64,000 nucleotides of DNA from contig CM049320.1 of NCBI GenBank assembly GCA_026874595.1, positions 47,564,714 to 47,628,713 on the forward strand, in the 5' to 3' direction. The position numbers were made by a program, and so were the translations under genes. Position 1 is the stretch's first letter. Each line of letters opens with the position of its first letter. The notes under the pieces were generated by a model. It had not been told where the DNA came from. It saw only the letters and a list, made by a program, of their open reading frames with translations, and did no database searches. Source of the DNA: Sipunculus nudus (taxonomy: Eukaryota > Annelida > Sipuncula > Golfingiida > Sipunculidae). Below are positions 1-13,378 of the stretch, in pieces.

Positions 1-18
1 TCCGTTTGGCTTCCTATT

Positions 19-117
19 TAGACTGGTACCCCGCTCTATTAAGGCCCTCAGCCAAGCATTAGAGACGGGCGTACAACGACAACTTGGGTTCACACGGCAG
101 ACTGGTTCCAACTCCAG

Positions 118-192
<75 letters not shown>

Positions 193-606
193 ATAAAATA
201 AACATTTTGTTTGCTCAAGAAGTTGCCAAAGTTGGCTGTACATTTCATGTGACATTACTGATTGGATTAATAGATACTAATTATAAATCAATGCCACGAA
301 CAATCGAATATCAGACATTCAGTATATCGTATTATATCTATACATCCATCATTCAATTTTTGTGCAACAACTCATTCTTTAATATTTCAAAACTAGAAAT
401 AACTAAAGAAATTTATTTACAAGCACTCTTCACGTATTATCAACCATGATCGCGTGAGCGTCCATGACAACCGGTTTGAGCGTGTATGTTGGAGTTGGAA
501 CCAGTCTAACGGTAAGTCAGGAGTTGCAACTGGGAGTACTAAGATGGAGTTGTACGCCCGTCTGTATGTTTGGCTGAGGGTCATAATAGAGCGTGGTACC
601 AGTCTA
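19..606. mobile_element. Non-autonomous TIR DNA transposon (MITE), complete copy
   Basis: The ends are long imperfect inverted repeats: TAGACTGGTACCCCGCTC at 19 matches the reverse complement of 547-606, with about 55 of 62 positions agreeing. A second inverted pair lies further in (ACTGGTTCCAACTCCAGTA near 104 and its complement near 487). TA dinucleotides at both tips would fit a TA target duplication. The interior is AT-rich, carries a (TA)n tract and has no transposase; the open frames here are artefacts of the (TA)n. A related copy starts at about 63722. Confidence 0.75.
122..189. repeat. (TA)n microsatellite inside the MITE
   Basis: Uninterrupted TA dinucleotides. The tract occupies the same internal position in the second copy of this element (about 63824), so it probably belongs to the element rather than arising after insertion. 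Confidence 0.95.
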
Positions 607-2535
607 CTTACTGTTTTGAGGAATTACAAATCAGATCGGTCTGGCATGCGAGGTGAATGTTTACCGGCTTTGCGGTAGAATTAAAGCATCTAAATAACTT
701 AATCCAATTTAACTGAATGTCAGTTGATGTAAAAATTGAAAAGACTCAATACTTTCTAACTTTATTTAGGAAATTCGCTTTACAAACATATGTACAGAAA
801 TACTGCACGCCTATATTCGGTGTGTGAAATTTATGTTTTCTGTAATAATGAGACCGTAACCCTGAATGTGGGATGTCGAATGACGGAAGCTAAACGATTC
901 TCCCAAAATGCGGACCCGCGCGCGGCCTGTGCATATATAATGCCTGTTTGATTCTGAGGGAGCATGCGAGTATGTGTGAGGGGAAGTTTTAAATATATGT
1001 ATTAGTTATAAACTTGATATTGAAACGTGATACCTGTGAAAACTTAGTCGTTTTAGAAATGAGCATCACTGAAAATTCCATGCTCGGTGTAAGTTTCGTG
1101 AAATGAAATGAAATTTCCCCCTCAGCCTAAGTTCCTATATTTGCAGAAGAAGGCCAGCGGAGCCAAAAATTAGTTGTTTTTACTGACAGGCTTTGAAGTC
1201 ACTAGGTGATGAGGGGCCCAGCGGCCGAAATCGTGCTCTCCGGTTCACGCCGCGGCCGATATGGTTGACCAGACAGTCGGCCAGTAATGGTCGCTGGCTA
1301 ATTTGAGTCGGCGGCCGAAATTGCCTGCCTCAATGGTCGGTTTGAGGCGGACGGCCGATATCAACGGCGGCCGATATGTCACTAAACCTTTCAACTCACA
1401 TGGGCCCTTCAGGAACGGCAACGCGGACAACGGGGACATTTAAAAAATTAATTAATATATCTTTTCAAGTTCTGTCTTTTTTCTTAGATATAATTGTTCT
1501 GTTATTTACCTTGGCAATTAATCTGACAACTAAACCAGATCAAATATTAATTAATCCGCGTTATACGCGTTATTGGACACTGTCCGCGTTATTCCACTAC
1601 GAGATAAGCCGGATCGAGGTGGTCCGCGTTATTGGATGACCGAATGTGGACCAGTGGCTATTACCATAACTAAAACAATAACAATACCATGTACAATCAA
1701 TTTATACATTCCTGATTATGATTTATTACAAAATGAAAACACACCTCGAGCACTGGCCGGGTTTTCTGAGACATTTGTAATATCCCTTTCAAGGCACATG
1801 TAATCATAATCTTCTTTGTAAATTGGTATATTCAGTACCGGGGTAAGTCTATCCAGCAGGGGCGTGATTTTCCCAGACAGTGAACCAAGTTTTAGGTAAC
1901 GTTAATCTTATTGTCTATTATTGATAATTGTACATTGTGCTTTAAATTAATATAAAATCCGATGATAAAAGATAATGAAAACATTTTTATATTTACACTG
2001 TTAAAGCAAAACTGTATTCGGTTACATTACCTTTTGTCTGTGTAATATGTTATGGAGGAATTAAATTTAATAAGGCTTATATCGCACATATTAATTGCAT
2101 CGCGTGCAATCAAATATTAAAGTTAAAAAATAATAATTCTTTTAAAAAAGATATATGAAATATAAGTAAATGTTGGGTGCTAGAAAACTAAATATTTGTA
2201 ATTATTTATAGTTTTTGAAACATAGTTGTTATAGGCATCGAGTACGTAACTCCTGTGAAGAATGTACAGCGATATATGTCACATTTTCACTCTTATTAGA
2301 AATATAGAACAGTGTGTAGCTGATATAATATTAAATTTAAAATAGTGTAAACATGTTTCTACACACACATTAATAAATTCCACAGAAAATATACATATAT
2401 ATTTTTATTCTCCTGTTTGCTATTAGGCTACATAGTATTGCATAAGCTTGGGTTTCAGACTTGGCATTCGCCATCCGATATCGACATCTGAGTTTTAGTC
2501 CGAACCGGCGGGGATGCCGTGGAGTTGTTTGCAAT
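607..2535. other. Upstream flank of ALG3, no other gene seen
   Basis: Mostly AT-rich with stops in all frames. The exceptions are a GC-rich patch (1205-1640) and a short CpG-containing stretch just before the ALG3 ATG (about 2466-2535) that could include the transcription start. No TATA box at a convincing distance was recognised, so the promoter is not placed. Confidence 0.5.
1205..1640. other. GC/CpG-rich patch with repeated GGCCGAWAT and TCCGCGTTATT words
   Basis: The word CGGCCGAAAT or CGGCCGATAT occurs near 1222, 1253, 1313, 1351 and 1367, with a diverged copy near 1278. TCCGCGTTATT-like words follow at about 1556, 1581 and 1625. The composition is very different from the AT-rich flanks. 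It may be an internal piece of an unidentified transposon; it is not coding. Confidence 0.5.
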
Positions 2536-2683
2536 ATGGCAGCTGCCTGGAAAGTTGTCCGCCGGCTTCACCCGAGGAATCTACGTCAATATGTATTTGA
2601 CCCAGAAAAGCCATGGCTTGTCATGGCGCTTCTTCTTGTCGCAGAAGTTGTGGTCAACATAGTAGTCATCCATAAGATTAAAT
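2536..2683 (+). CDS. ALG3: ALG3 exon 1 (coding part)
   Basis: Encodes residues 1-49 and the first base of Tyr50. The ATG has A at -3 and G at +4, a strong start context. A short basic N-terminus is followed by FDPEKPW and then the first membrane segment (about residues 28-45, [16 protein letters not shown]). The frame stays open upstream to 2461, but MAAAW fits the length of other ALG3 proteins, so 2536 was chosen. To join exon 2 in frame the exon must end at AAAT, followed by GCAAGT, a GC-type donor (phase 1). The first GT, 4 bp downstream, would cause a frameshift and an early stop. Confidence 0.9.
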
Positions 2684-5266
2684 GCAAGTAAAAGTACCAT
2701 GTCTATAAATACTTTTACGAAGAAAATTTGTGCTTGTTGCAGGTCTTGGGCGATAATAGATGGAACAATTCTTTTGATTTGGAGTCGTGGGAACCCAAAC
2801 AAATGGCACCCCCCTCCCCCCAGCCTACAAAATGTTAAATATAACTAATGGTACATTAGCAGTGACAAAGCTTTGTGTACTGGTCCGGTTTTAAAAGGTT
2901 ACAGACATACTTAAACAAGTAACAATTAATGGATACAAAGCAGTTTTAAATAAAGATGCCGGTCTTGTGTATATTTAGGAAGTGCTTATTTCCACTCCCC
3001 CAGGTAGTGGAAGTAAGGGATGCTTATTTCCACTCCCCCTATGAGTTACCAACCCCTATGATGTTAGGTGGAACAGATAAGGGTTTGTTAGAATAGATAT
3101 TCATTTATAGCAGCTCTATAGGATAACACTGACAGACTGTCACTGATGAACTATATATAAAAATAAAACACGAGTGTTTATAATAGTTATTGGACTTACC
3201 TTTGAGATGCATATCTATCTAATCAGTATAGTGAAAATAGTCATAAAGCACCCCATGTTACATTTATAGTTTTAATTTTTCTTTAAATCTAAGTTCTTGT
3301 AATTTTTGCCTATTTTGACACCACAGTAACATCACTGAAAATGTTTAAGATGAAATCAGTGGTATGGTAAATTACTGAAACAACCTACCAGGGTACAGGT
3401 GCCAGTCCAGTTTAACTGTCTGGCCTTTACCTTGTATTCTGAGCCAAGAGCTATTTGCATCAGTCTGAGCATATGGACACAAATCAGAGCTCACTAATGA
3501 GGTGCCAATAGTCTACTGATAAGGACTCTCAGCCAGTTTACCAAGTAATGTTGAAATCTCTTACTCTTCATGTGCTACTTTAAGTTAGCTCTCATGATCC
3601 ACATATAAATTTTCAAAATGATGAAACAACTAGACCGAAAAATCCATTTGGCACTGAAGAAAAAATATAAATCTATATGTCTTTTAAATTTTTTTGTCAC
3701 ACATAATTGTAATATAATTGTCAGGGGTAACTGTTTTAAACTTTGATGTTAAATGCATTGAAATAAAAATCAATTTCAATATAAAAACTTAAATGTTAAA
3801 GAACTTGTTTCTAGAAATGTGTAACTGTCTCATGTCCCTGCTGTCCCTATTGTGTCTATAGTAGTACTTTAGAGAGGATTTTGTAAAGAAAAGCAATTAT
3901 TAAACTACGTTTATCACTCGAAAAAATAAACACCCCAGTTTTGGTCACTTAAACTGCCAAAACACTCATGACTTTACCAGCTTTTATCACAAGGGGGAGT
4001 GGAAATAAGCATTCCTTATTTCCACTCCTGGGGAGTGGAAATAAGGCCTGCCAAAATTGCCGTATATTTATATAAACAAGTTACTGACAAGCATTATTTA
4101 CTGGTTTAGCACCGAGAAAAGGTTAAGGATGGTTTATATAGTTGATTGAAAGCTGTTTAAGCCAAAATTTCTACCAATAAGGATTCAAGCGCCTGTGCTC
4201 ACATACTAAGCTACGCGGTGCGAGAGCCCTAGAAAATGATCTGAGGTAACTGGAGACATTCCACATGACAATTAAATTTTTATATTTCATCTAAAAATGT
4301 TGTATTCATTATGAAATAACGATATTCTTATCAAATGCTCATATATTATACCTGTTAGACAGTGTTTGTCCACTTTAAATGTTGATTAGAAGAATATTTT
4401 GTCCTTATAAATGGGATACGCGGGGAACGATGTCTGCTCTGGGTTTTCCCCTAGCCATGGCTAGCCAACAGCCTCTATAACCAGTGGTAATGGGCCATGT
4501 TGGCTCATTAAGCAAAGGTCACGCAGTTCATTTTTACAGATTCCCATATAATTTTTCAATAGATTTTAAAAATAACACGACCAAGAAATGTGATGCTTGT
4601 AATGTGCCAAAAAAAAAATAAAAAGTATACTGTCAAAATAAAGCAATTGATAGCCCCATTTTGAACATATTGATAAAATTTATTTTAAAAATAAATAATA
4701 AAAATAATATTACATTGAATAACAGGATAATATTGAATAAAAATAATTTTGGCTAAAAATAATCTAATATTTTTGGAAATATAAAAAAATATATGTAATA
4801 GAAACGTATAAATATGTTTTCAATTATAACATATTTATAAAACATTTCAGAATATGACAATTATTGCGGTGTTAAATATTATATTATAATAATTGTAATG
4901 GTAATAACATTGATTATTTCTTTTATATGTAAATATATATATGTATTTAGTATTCATATATACATTATAGTATTAAATATATAGGTAAAATAGATAAAAA
5001 GATATATACCCAATAAAATAATATGATTAATAAAAACATTTTTTAACAGCATTATTTTTAGAAAAAGTTCAATAACTTAATACAAAAACAAACAATATGC
5101 AGAATTATAAAATATAATTGGGTAAAAATACTAAAAATACTAAAATACTAATGATTTTATATTAAATATGTTAACACAATATAGCTTTATATTTTTATTG
5201 AACTTTATTTATCATTCAGTATATTAAGTATAGTATACAGTTATATTATACAATCTAATATTATTG

Positions 5267-5354
<88 letters not shown>

Positions 5355-8300
5355 AATACTTTTTGGCCATATAATGATGGATATACTCTGAACATTATAT
5401 ACACATATAATGATTGATATACACCTCATGGTCAGGGTCCTGACTGCATCAGTCACTTATAAGCTTGACTAAAGAACAGTTTCCAGCGCAGAGGCTTTGA
5501 TTGCATCATCCTAGTCATGTATGAAAGTTTATGTGATCATCTACTAGTAAACAGCAGTGTGATATGATCACAGTGGTTCTTGAGACCACATCACCCTGAT
5601 AAACAGTGCCACACAGTCATGCTCAAAAACCTACACCGGCTCATAGAAGATTGCATGATCCCAGTCAACAGGAAATCATGCATTACTGATACCTGTACCT
5701 GGAGCCCAACAAAGCATTGTGACTGCATCACCCAGCCAGTCTGGTAGTTTATTTTTAAGTTATAAATGTAAACAAAAATAGGTTTTAGGCACTTTTGGTG
5801 CGTAAAACCTGTTTTAGTTGGGGCAGTTTTAACCAGGTTATAACCTATTGTTAAATCCTTCCTGCCTAAAACTTGCCAACCCTGCACACGACCTGTCGTT
5901 TGCTTGCACATGATAAAAAAGTGCATATAGCTGATTGGAATTAACCTTAAATTTTAGTATTACTCTTATTAAATAATAGGTCATATTTCACTTCCACTTT
6001 GTTCCCACTTCTTTTACCTATTATGTCATTAAGGCTATATTATCATAGTTTTGTATCTGTTAATAACAAAATGGACACCCAGTGAGTACCACCTAGAACC
6101 AATGTTGTTAGGTCTTGATTGCACACTGTGTTTTGGGGGACCACACCAGCCTGGCATCCCTTGTGTATAGTCTATAGGCCTTAGGCTCACAAAGAGAGGC
6201 CTGGCAGTCAAAACTGAATGGAACAACATGGCTGTGCAGCAAGCATGATTTTTTGCTAAGTGTGCTGTTTGTGTGGTTGGCCTTCTTAAATATGAAGTTC
6301 TTCATCAGATAGTATCCTGTTCACTGACACTTTTTGTTTTCACAGCTTCAGGCAGTTCTTCATCAGATAGTATCCTGTTCACTGACACTCTTGGTTTTCA
6401 CAGCTTCAGGAAGTTCTTCGTCGGATAGTATCCTGTTCACTGACACTCTTGGTTTGCAAGGCTTCCAGAAGTTCTTCAATAGATAGTATCCTGTTCACTG
6501 ACACTCTTGGTTTGCAAGGCTTCCGGAAGTTCTTCAATAGATAGTATCCTGTTCACTGGCACTCTTTGTTTGCACGGCTTCAGGAAGTTCTTCATCAGAT
6601 AGAATCCTGTTCACTGACACTCTTTGTTTGCACTGCTTAAGGAAGTTCTTCATCAGATAGTATCCTGTTCACTGTAACTCTTGGTTTTCACAGCTTCAGG
6701 CAGTTCTTCATCAGATAGTATCCTGTATTCTGATATTCTTGGTTTGCACAGCTTAAGGAAGTTCTTCATCGGATAGAATCCTGTTCACTGACACTCTTTG
6801 TTTGCAAGGCTTCAGGAAGTTCTTCATCATTTTGTATCATGGTCACTGACACTCTTGGTTTTCACAGCTTCAGGCAGTTCTTCATCAGATAGAATCCTGT
6901 TCACTGACACTCTTTGTTTGCAAGGCTTCAGGAAGTTCTTCATCAGATAGTATCCTGTTCACTGACACTCTTTGTTTGCAAGGCTTCAGGAATTTCTTCA
7001 TCAGATAGTATCCTGTTCACTGACACTCTTTGTTTGCATGGCTTCAGGAAGTTCTTCATCAGATAGAATCCTGTTCACTGACATTCTTGGTTTGCATGCC
7101 TTCAGGAAGTTCTTCATCAGATAGAATCCTGTTCACTGACACTCTTTGTTTGCAAGGCTTAAGGAAGTTCTTCATCAGATAGTATCCTGTTTACTGACAT
7201 TCTTGGTTTGCATGCCTTCAGGAAGTTCTTCATCAGATGGAATCCTGTTCACTGACATTCTTGGTTTGCAAGGCTTCAGGAAGTTCTTCATCAGATAGTA
7301 TCCTGTTCACTGACACTCTTTGTTTGCAAGGCTTAAGGAAGTTCTTCATCAGATAGTATCCTGTTCACTGACACTCTTTGTTTGCAAGGCTTCAGGAAGT
7401 TCTTCATCAGATAGTATCCTGTTCACTGACACTCTTTGTTTGCAAGGCTTCAGGAATTTCTTCATCAGATAGTATCCTGTTCACTGACACTCTTTGTTTG
7501 CATGGCTTCAGGAAGTTCTTCATCAGATAGAATCCTGTTCACTGACATTCTTGGTTTGCATGCCTTCAGGAAGTTCTTCATCAGATAGAATCCTGTTCAC
7601 TGACACTCTTTGTTTGCAAGGCTTAAGGAAGTTCTTCATCAGATAGTATCCTGTTCACTGACACTCTTTGTTTGCAAGGCTTCAGGAAGTTCTTCATCAG
7701 ATAGTATCCTGTTCACTGACACTCTTGGTTTTCACAGCTTCAGGCAGTTCTTCATCAGATAGAATCCTGTTCAATGACACTCTTTGTTTGCACGACTTAA
7801 GGAAGTTCTTCATCAGATAGAATCCTGTTCACTGACACTCTTTGTTTGCACGGCTTCAGGAAGTTCTTCATCAGATAGAATCCTGTTCACTGACACTCTT
7901 TTGTTTGCAAGGCTTCCGGAAGTTCTTCATCAGATAGTATCCTGTTCACTAACACTCTTTTGTTTACAAGGCTTCTGGAAGTTCTTCATCAGATAGTATC
8001 TTGATCACTGACACTCTTTGTTCGCATGTCATCAGGACACAGCTTCAGGAAAATTTTACATTGACCTTTGGATGTTAGCACTGATATTGAATATTGCAAT
8101 CTATGTGAGTAACCTGTGATGAGGTACTGTGTTGAATGCTTTGCATAATTGATGAAGATGATATCAAGTGGTATGTTGTGACTGATAAGTTCTGTGCATA
8201 AATCTGAAGCCGCAAGCAGTTGATTTTTGAGGTATGAATCTGTGTTGTTCACTACAAAGCAGGTCATGTCTTTGTAGGTAAACTATCACACCCTTGGCTG

Positions 8301-11300
8301 TGATTCTTTCCAGGAGTTAACATACAACTTTCATGAGAGATACTTACCTGTAGTTGCTGCATTGGACTGGTCCTCCCTCTTGAAACTTGGTGAAACTGAA
8401 GCTGTCCTCCATTGTTCTGGTTCTGTGACATTTGATATGCTGTCTGTATACAAGATGCCCAGAGGACTTAAGAGGATATGCTCTCTGTTTAAAAGAGACC
8501 CAGAGGACTTGAGTGGAGCTGCCACCAAGTCTGCAAGTTCATTGATTATTCTTTGGTGTATATTACCTTCACCTGGGGATTGGTCTATTCAAATGGTTTG
8601 AAGTTTCCTTGGTACTTTTTACCTACTTATTAATATTTCTGTTTTGAATTCTTAAAAAAAACTGGCTGACGAGTGAAGGTTGGAAAGAGTGAAGATTGGG
8701 TCTATGATTGTGAAAATACTGATGTATTGTTTACTTAAGATTTTTAACATACCTGTGAGCTTATGCGATGGTGCTACGTCGTCCGTCTTGTGTCGTGCGT
8801 GGTGCGTCGTCTGAACATTAACCATAGCTATCTCAAAAACAGCAGGAGCTAGCATCACAAATTTTTTTGCAAATGATCAGTCATCCAAAAAACTATGTCA
8901 GATTTTTAAAATTTTTTTTCTAACTGCATTTTCTTAGATTTTATAGGGAAAAAGCTAAAAAAGCTTTAAAAATCTTCTTCTCCGAAACTGTCCAGCCAAA
9001 TTGTCCAATATTTCACACAAATGATCCCTGGAACAATTTTTCTCAAGTTTGTTCGAATGGTTCCAGTTCGGAGATTTTTGGCCAAGTTACAGGAGGTTGA
9101 ACTTTGTTAACTGTGCAAAAAAGCATATTGAAATTTAAATCTCAGAAACGGCTGGAGCTATCATCACCAAATTTTATGCCAATGTTGGTCACATAGGTCA
9201 TATCTGAAATTGAGGTATTGGTGGCGCCACCTGCATCAGCCTTTTTTGTACGGGGTCATCAGTGCCAGTATCACACTGAGGGCTACAAAAAACTTCTTCT
9301 CTGAAACCATATGGCCAAAATGTTTAATATTGCGCAGAAATGATCCTAGGGTAGTGCTTTCTGAAGTTTGTTCAAATGGTCTCTCTTCAGTGACTTTTGG
9401 CTAAGTTATGGGACGCTGAATTTAGTCATATGCCATAACAGCCCATTTTAGCTCAGTGGCTACAAAGGTCTTCTCAAAAACCACTGGGCCAAATGCTTAA
9501 ATCTCACACATTAATTATCCTCAGATGTTGAAAATTCAAGTTTGTTCAAATGGTTTTGGTTCAGTGCTTTTTGGCTGAGTTATGGGAAGCTGAACTTAGC
9601 CAGTTTGCTGTATCTTCCTATATGAGTTATACACCTGCGAAACGTTTTTCAAATGATGCCACTGAAGTTTGTTGAATATTTTACAAGAATAATCCCTACA
9701 ATAATTTTTATAATAATTGTCATTAATGGTTCCACATGAATGATTTTTGGCTGAATTTTGGAGATTGAGTCATTTTACCATATATGTTAGCTGTGTGATG
9801 CCGTTACATCTAGCCTGGCACCAGTTTATCAGCATCTCTTACATCATGCCACTAGACATTTAGATTTCAGGTTATCTTTGGTTAATATTGACAAGAAAGT
9901 TTTTTTAAAAGCTTTTAAGAAGTTTAGATTTATGATTTAAGTTATTCATCATACCAGGCAATGTTACAATCATGGATATTCATCTCTGTGTGGCTATATA
10001 AAGACAACTGTATGTGGATTATAAATTATTGGTATCCCTACTCAACTTAATTCAAGAATTTGCCATCAATGAGATATATCTGTATTTTAATTTTGCATTC
10101 AGTATGCATCCGTAATAATTTTACATATATTCCTGATTTCTTTTTTTATAACAAAGTCAGCTGAAAAGCATTTTTTATTGGGAAAATAAATTTCAAAGTT
10201 ATTTCAAGTAGGGACCACTTTTGTGTACAGATGGCAGCACTTGGTTTACCATTGGCAGATTGCCAGTGCCTTGATGTTGGCCATTAGCCAAGATAATGTC
10301 AGCTCTATAAATAGTTTTGGCACAGTGCCAGGATTGGAAGAAGTGCAGCCTGGTATAGGTCAAGAGTTCACTCAGTGCAGTAGCTGCATTCTATTTATAG
10401 CTTTGGCAGACTGCTCACTGCATCATATTTGGCACCAAAGTTCAGCCTGAATCTATTTATAGCTTTGACAGACTGCCAGCTGTGTCAGATTATGCAACAG
10501 GTCAAGAGTTCACTCAGTGCAGCCAGGTACAGGTCAAAAGTTCACTCCGTCTAGCCAGGTGCAGGTCAAGAGTTCACTCAGTGCAGTAGCTTGAGGCAGC
10601 AATTTGTCACAGGTCACTCGGGGGCAACTGCCTTACTCACCTAAGCCTTGTCAGCCCAGTGCATCAAACTCTGGGGAAGTTTGATGTATTGGACTGATAT
10701 TTTGACCTGTCTATGCATCTTTGATGGTATTCTCATTTACAAGACATGTGGTGCCACCTACATTGACTTTTGCAGTGTATGTGCCTGCTTATTTCTACAG
10801 AGGAATTTGATACATCAGCCTAAAATTGGGCATGTTTATACATATCGGGTAGCTTTATAGTGTACAAGACTGGGTGCACCACCTACAATAATTTTTGCAC
10901 TGTGTATGTCCCTGCTTATTTCACAGGAGGGGTTTGACGTATCAGTCTGACATTGGGCATATGTATATATATCTCTTCCTTGTATATAAGACTGGTGGTG
11001 TCAGCTATAATTGTATCCGCCAAAAAGAGTTTTGCGGATGCTATGTTTTCAGTCGGACACAGATGCTGCCGCCATCGCCGCATAGGTTTCCGGAGAACTT
11101 CTCCATAACCACTGGGCAGAATTTTTAAAAATTCGGAATTATGATCGGTCACATGTGAACTGCTGCGCCCTCATTTTTGGTTGACCTCTGACCTTTCCTC
11201 TCTGCCCAGCGTCCATTCTTGCGTCTGTTTCCACACATAAACCCACATATCTCAGGAACCGTTTGACCAATAAAGCTAAGATTTTGCACAAATGTAGCCC

Positions 11301-12253
11301 TTGGAAAGCTTTATAACATACACTAAAAATGGTGGCGCCACCTGCAACCATTTTTGCACAGCGTCCATCTGTTCATTTGCCTTGGGATAAAAACACTCAT
11401 ATCTCTGTATTGGTTGGACTTATCCACCTGAAATTTTGCATGTGTATACATCCTGGATAGCTTTCTTGATTTATGACAGATGGCGCCACCTACATTTACA
11501 TTCAGGCTGCAGACATCCAGGGATATATCTCAGAACTGGTTTGACATATCCCCTTGAAATTTTGCATGTGTATTGATTGCACATAGCTCTTTATCATAGA
11601 CAAAATTGGTGGCGCCACCTGCAACCATTTTTGCACAGCATCCTTCTTTTTTTGTGCTGTGAGATAAAATCACTCGTATACAAGCAGTAGTTTGATTTAT
11701 CTGCCTAAAATTTTGCATATGTATACAGCTTGGATAGCTTTCTTGATTTTGTGGCAGGTGGCACCATCTACATACACATTTTGGATGCAGACATCCATGT
11801 TAATATGCAACATACCTCACTCTATTTCCCCTTGCCACTCAATCCATGCCTCACTTCAACTGTCCCATTCTGATTTTGGCGGATACTCTTAGTCGCTTGT
11901 TGACTTTTCGTATTCTAGTTCACAGAAGGTTACCATTACTTAATCACCATAACAGGCCCCAAAATTTGAGCATTTTAATACCAATTATGTTGGCAAATAA
12001 ATCTTACTCTTAAGATCCACTCACAAGACATTTCAAATCATTTTATTAATTTCTTTTAGCTCAAGATCTGTGAGCCTGTCATAGTGGCTGTAATTGCTAA
12101 GGCAGTCAGTATCCCGGGGTCTCCTAGTGCTATGTATGTGGTACGTTGTTACCTGGCTCTTTATTGTATCAAATGAAGATATGATCATTGTTCCCCCCCC
12201 CCCCCCAAAAAAAAGTATATACGGCAGTGACAAGGACTGTTTGAGTATAAATA

Positions 12254-12340
<87 letters not shown>

Positions 12341-13318
12341 TTAAAACCCGCTTACGCGACCATCTGCAGGACTATGTAAAGAGGTAGTGTTAGCGGGATG
12401 GTTGTACATTTTAGTCTGCCAATATTAACGCAGGCCATAATATGGGTATTTCAAGTAAATGATAAGTTGTTGTCCCTGTTTAAATTAAAATTTAAAATAT
12501 AAAGAAAAATAAATAACAAACATGAATATGATTCAAAAGTTTTTTTTTCACAGAAATAAAACACAGATGAAACAAATAGATTGACTAAGCTATAATACAA
12601 GTCCATGGTCATTGTATAAAATGTACAATCTACACTCGAGAACAGAATGAACACATCAAATTCTAAGTGTTATGTATATGGTTCCTGCTTGATCATTGGA
12701 ATATGATTTGTCACAGTTTTACTTTACTCACCTGAATGTATGCGTGTGGTGTCAGTAATGTTTGTCAAACTCCTTTTTGATCAATATGTTAAATGCTAAT
12801 CTAACAGCCGTAATCAACACACAATGTAACAGACCATAGTGCACAATATATATTGATGAGTAAAGTTGGCTATCAGGTTGGGCGGCATTATAAACAAGCC
12901 TTACTGTGGCTAGGCAGATTAAAGCGGGCTACCTCACGTGCCTGGCTAATTATTCACAGGCTATTATCTAAGTCTAAGCTGGGCGGTGAGCATGTCACCT
13001 GCTCACACGGCCGCAGTTGTCACAGTCCAGTGGTCGTGATACGGCTAATTAATTAAGAGCTATTATCTAAGTCCAAGCAGGGCGATGAGCGTGTCATCTG
13101 CTCAACGGGCAGTGGTCGCCACGGGCCAATGGTCGTGATACGGGGGCTCATCTAAAGATCGGGACCAGAAAAGGTGGTCGTTTGGTTGTGATAGCGGGGT
13201 GGTCATGTTACTGAAGTATTTTATATGATAATTTATATTAGACAATTCTGGGACCAAGAAAAGTGGTCTTGTTAGTGGGGTGGTTGTGTTAACGGGATGG
13301 TTGTCATGCGGGAGTTCA

Positions 13319-13378
<60 letters not shown>

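Noticed and set aside
84-449. 121-codon frame with long Tyr-Ile repeat (and a similar one at 12094)
   Set aside because: Translation of (TA)n microsatellites.
1195-1245. Hammerhead-ribozyme-like string: GTGATGAG, GGCC stem, loop, GGCC, GAAAT
   Set aside because: The core needs CUGAUGA; here the first base is G, and no convincing stem III or cleavage site was found.
4449-4464. Palindrome CTAGCCATGGCTAG
   Set aside because: Single isolated occurrence with no associated structure.
7784-7996. 70-codon frame in the 58-bp array
   Set aside because: Repeat-derived, restricted to three slightly odd-length units.
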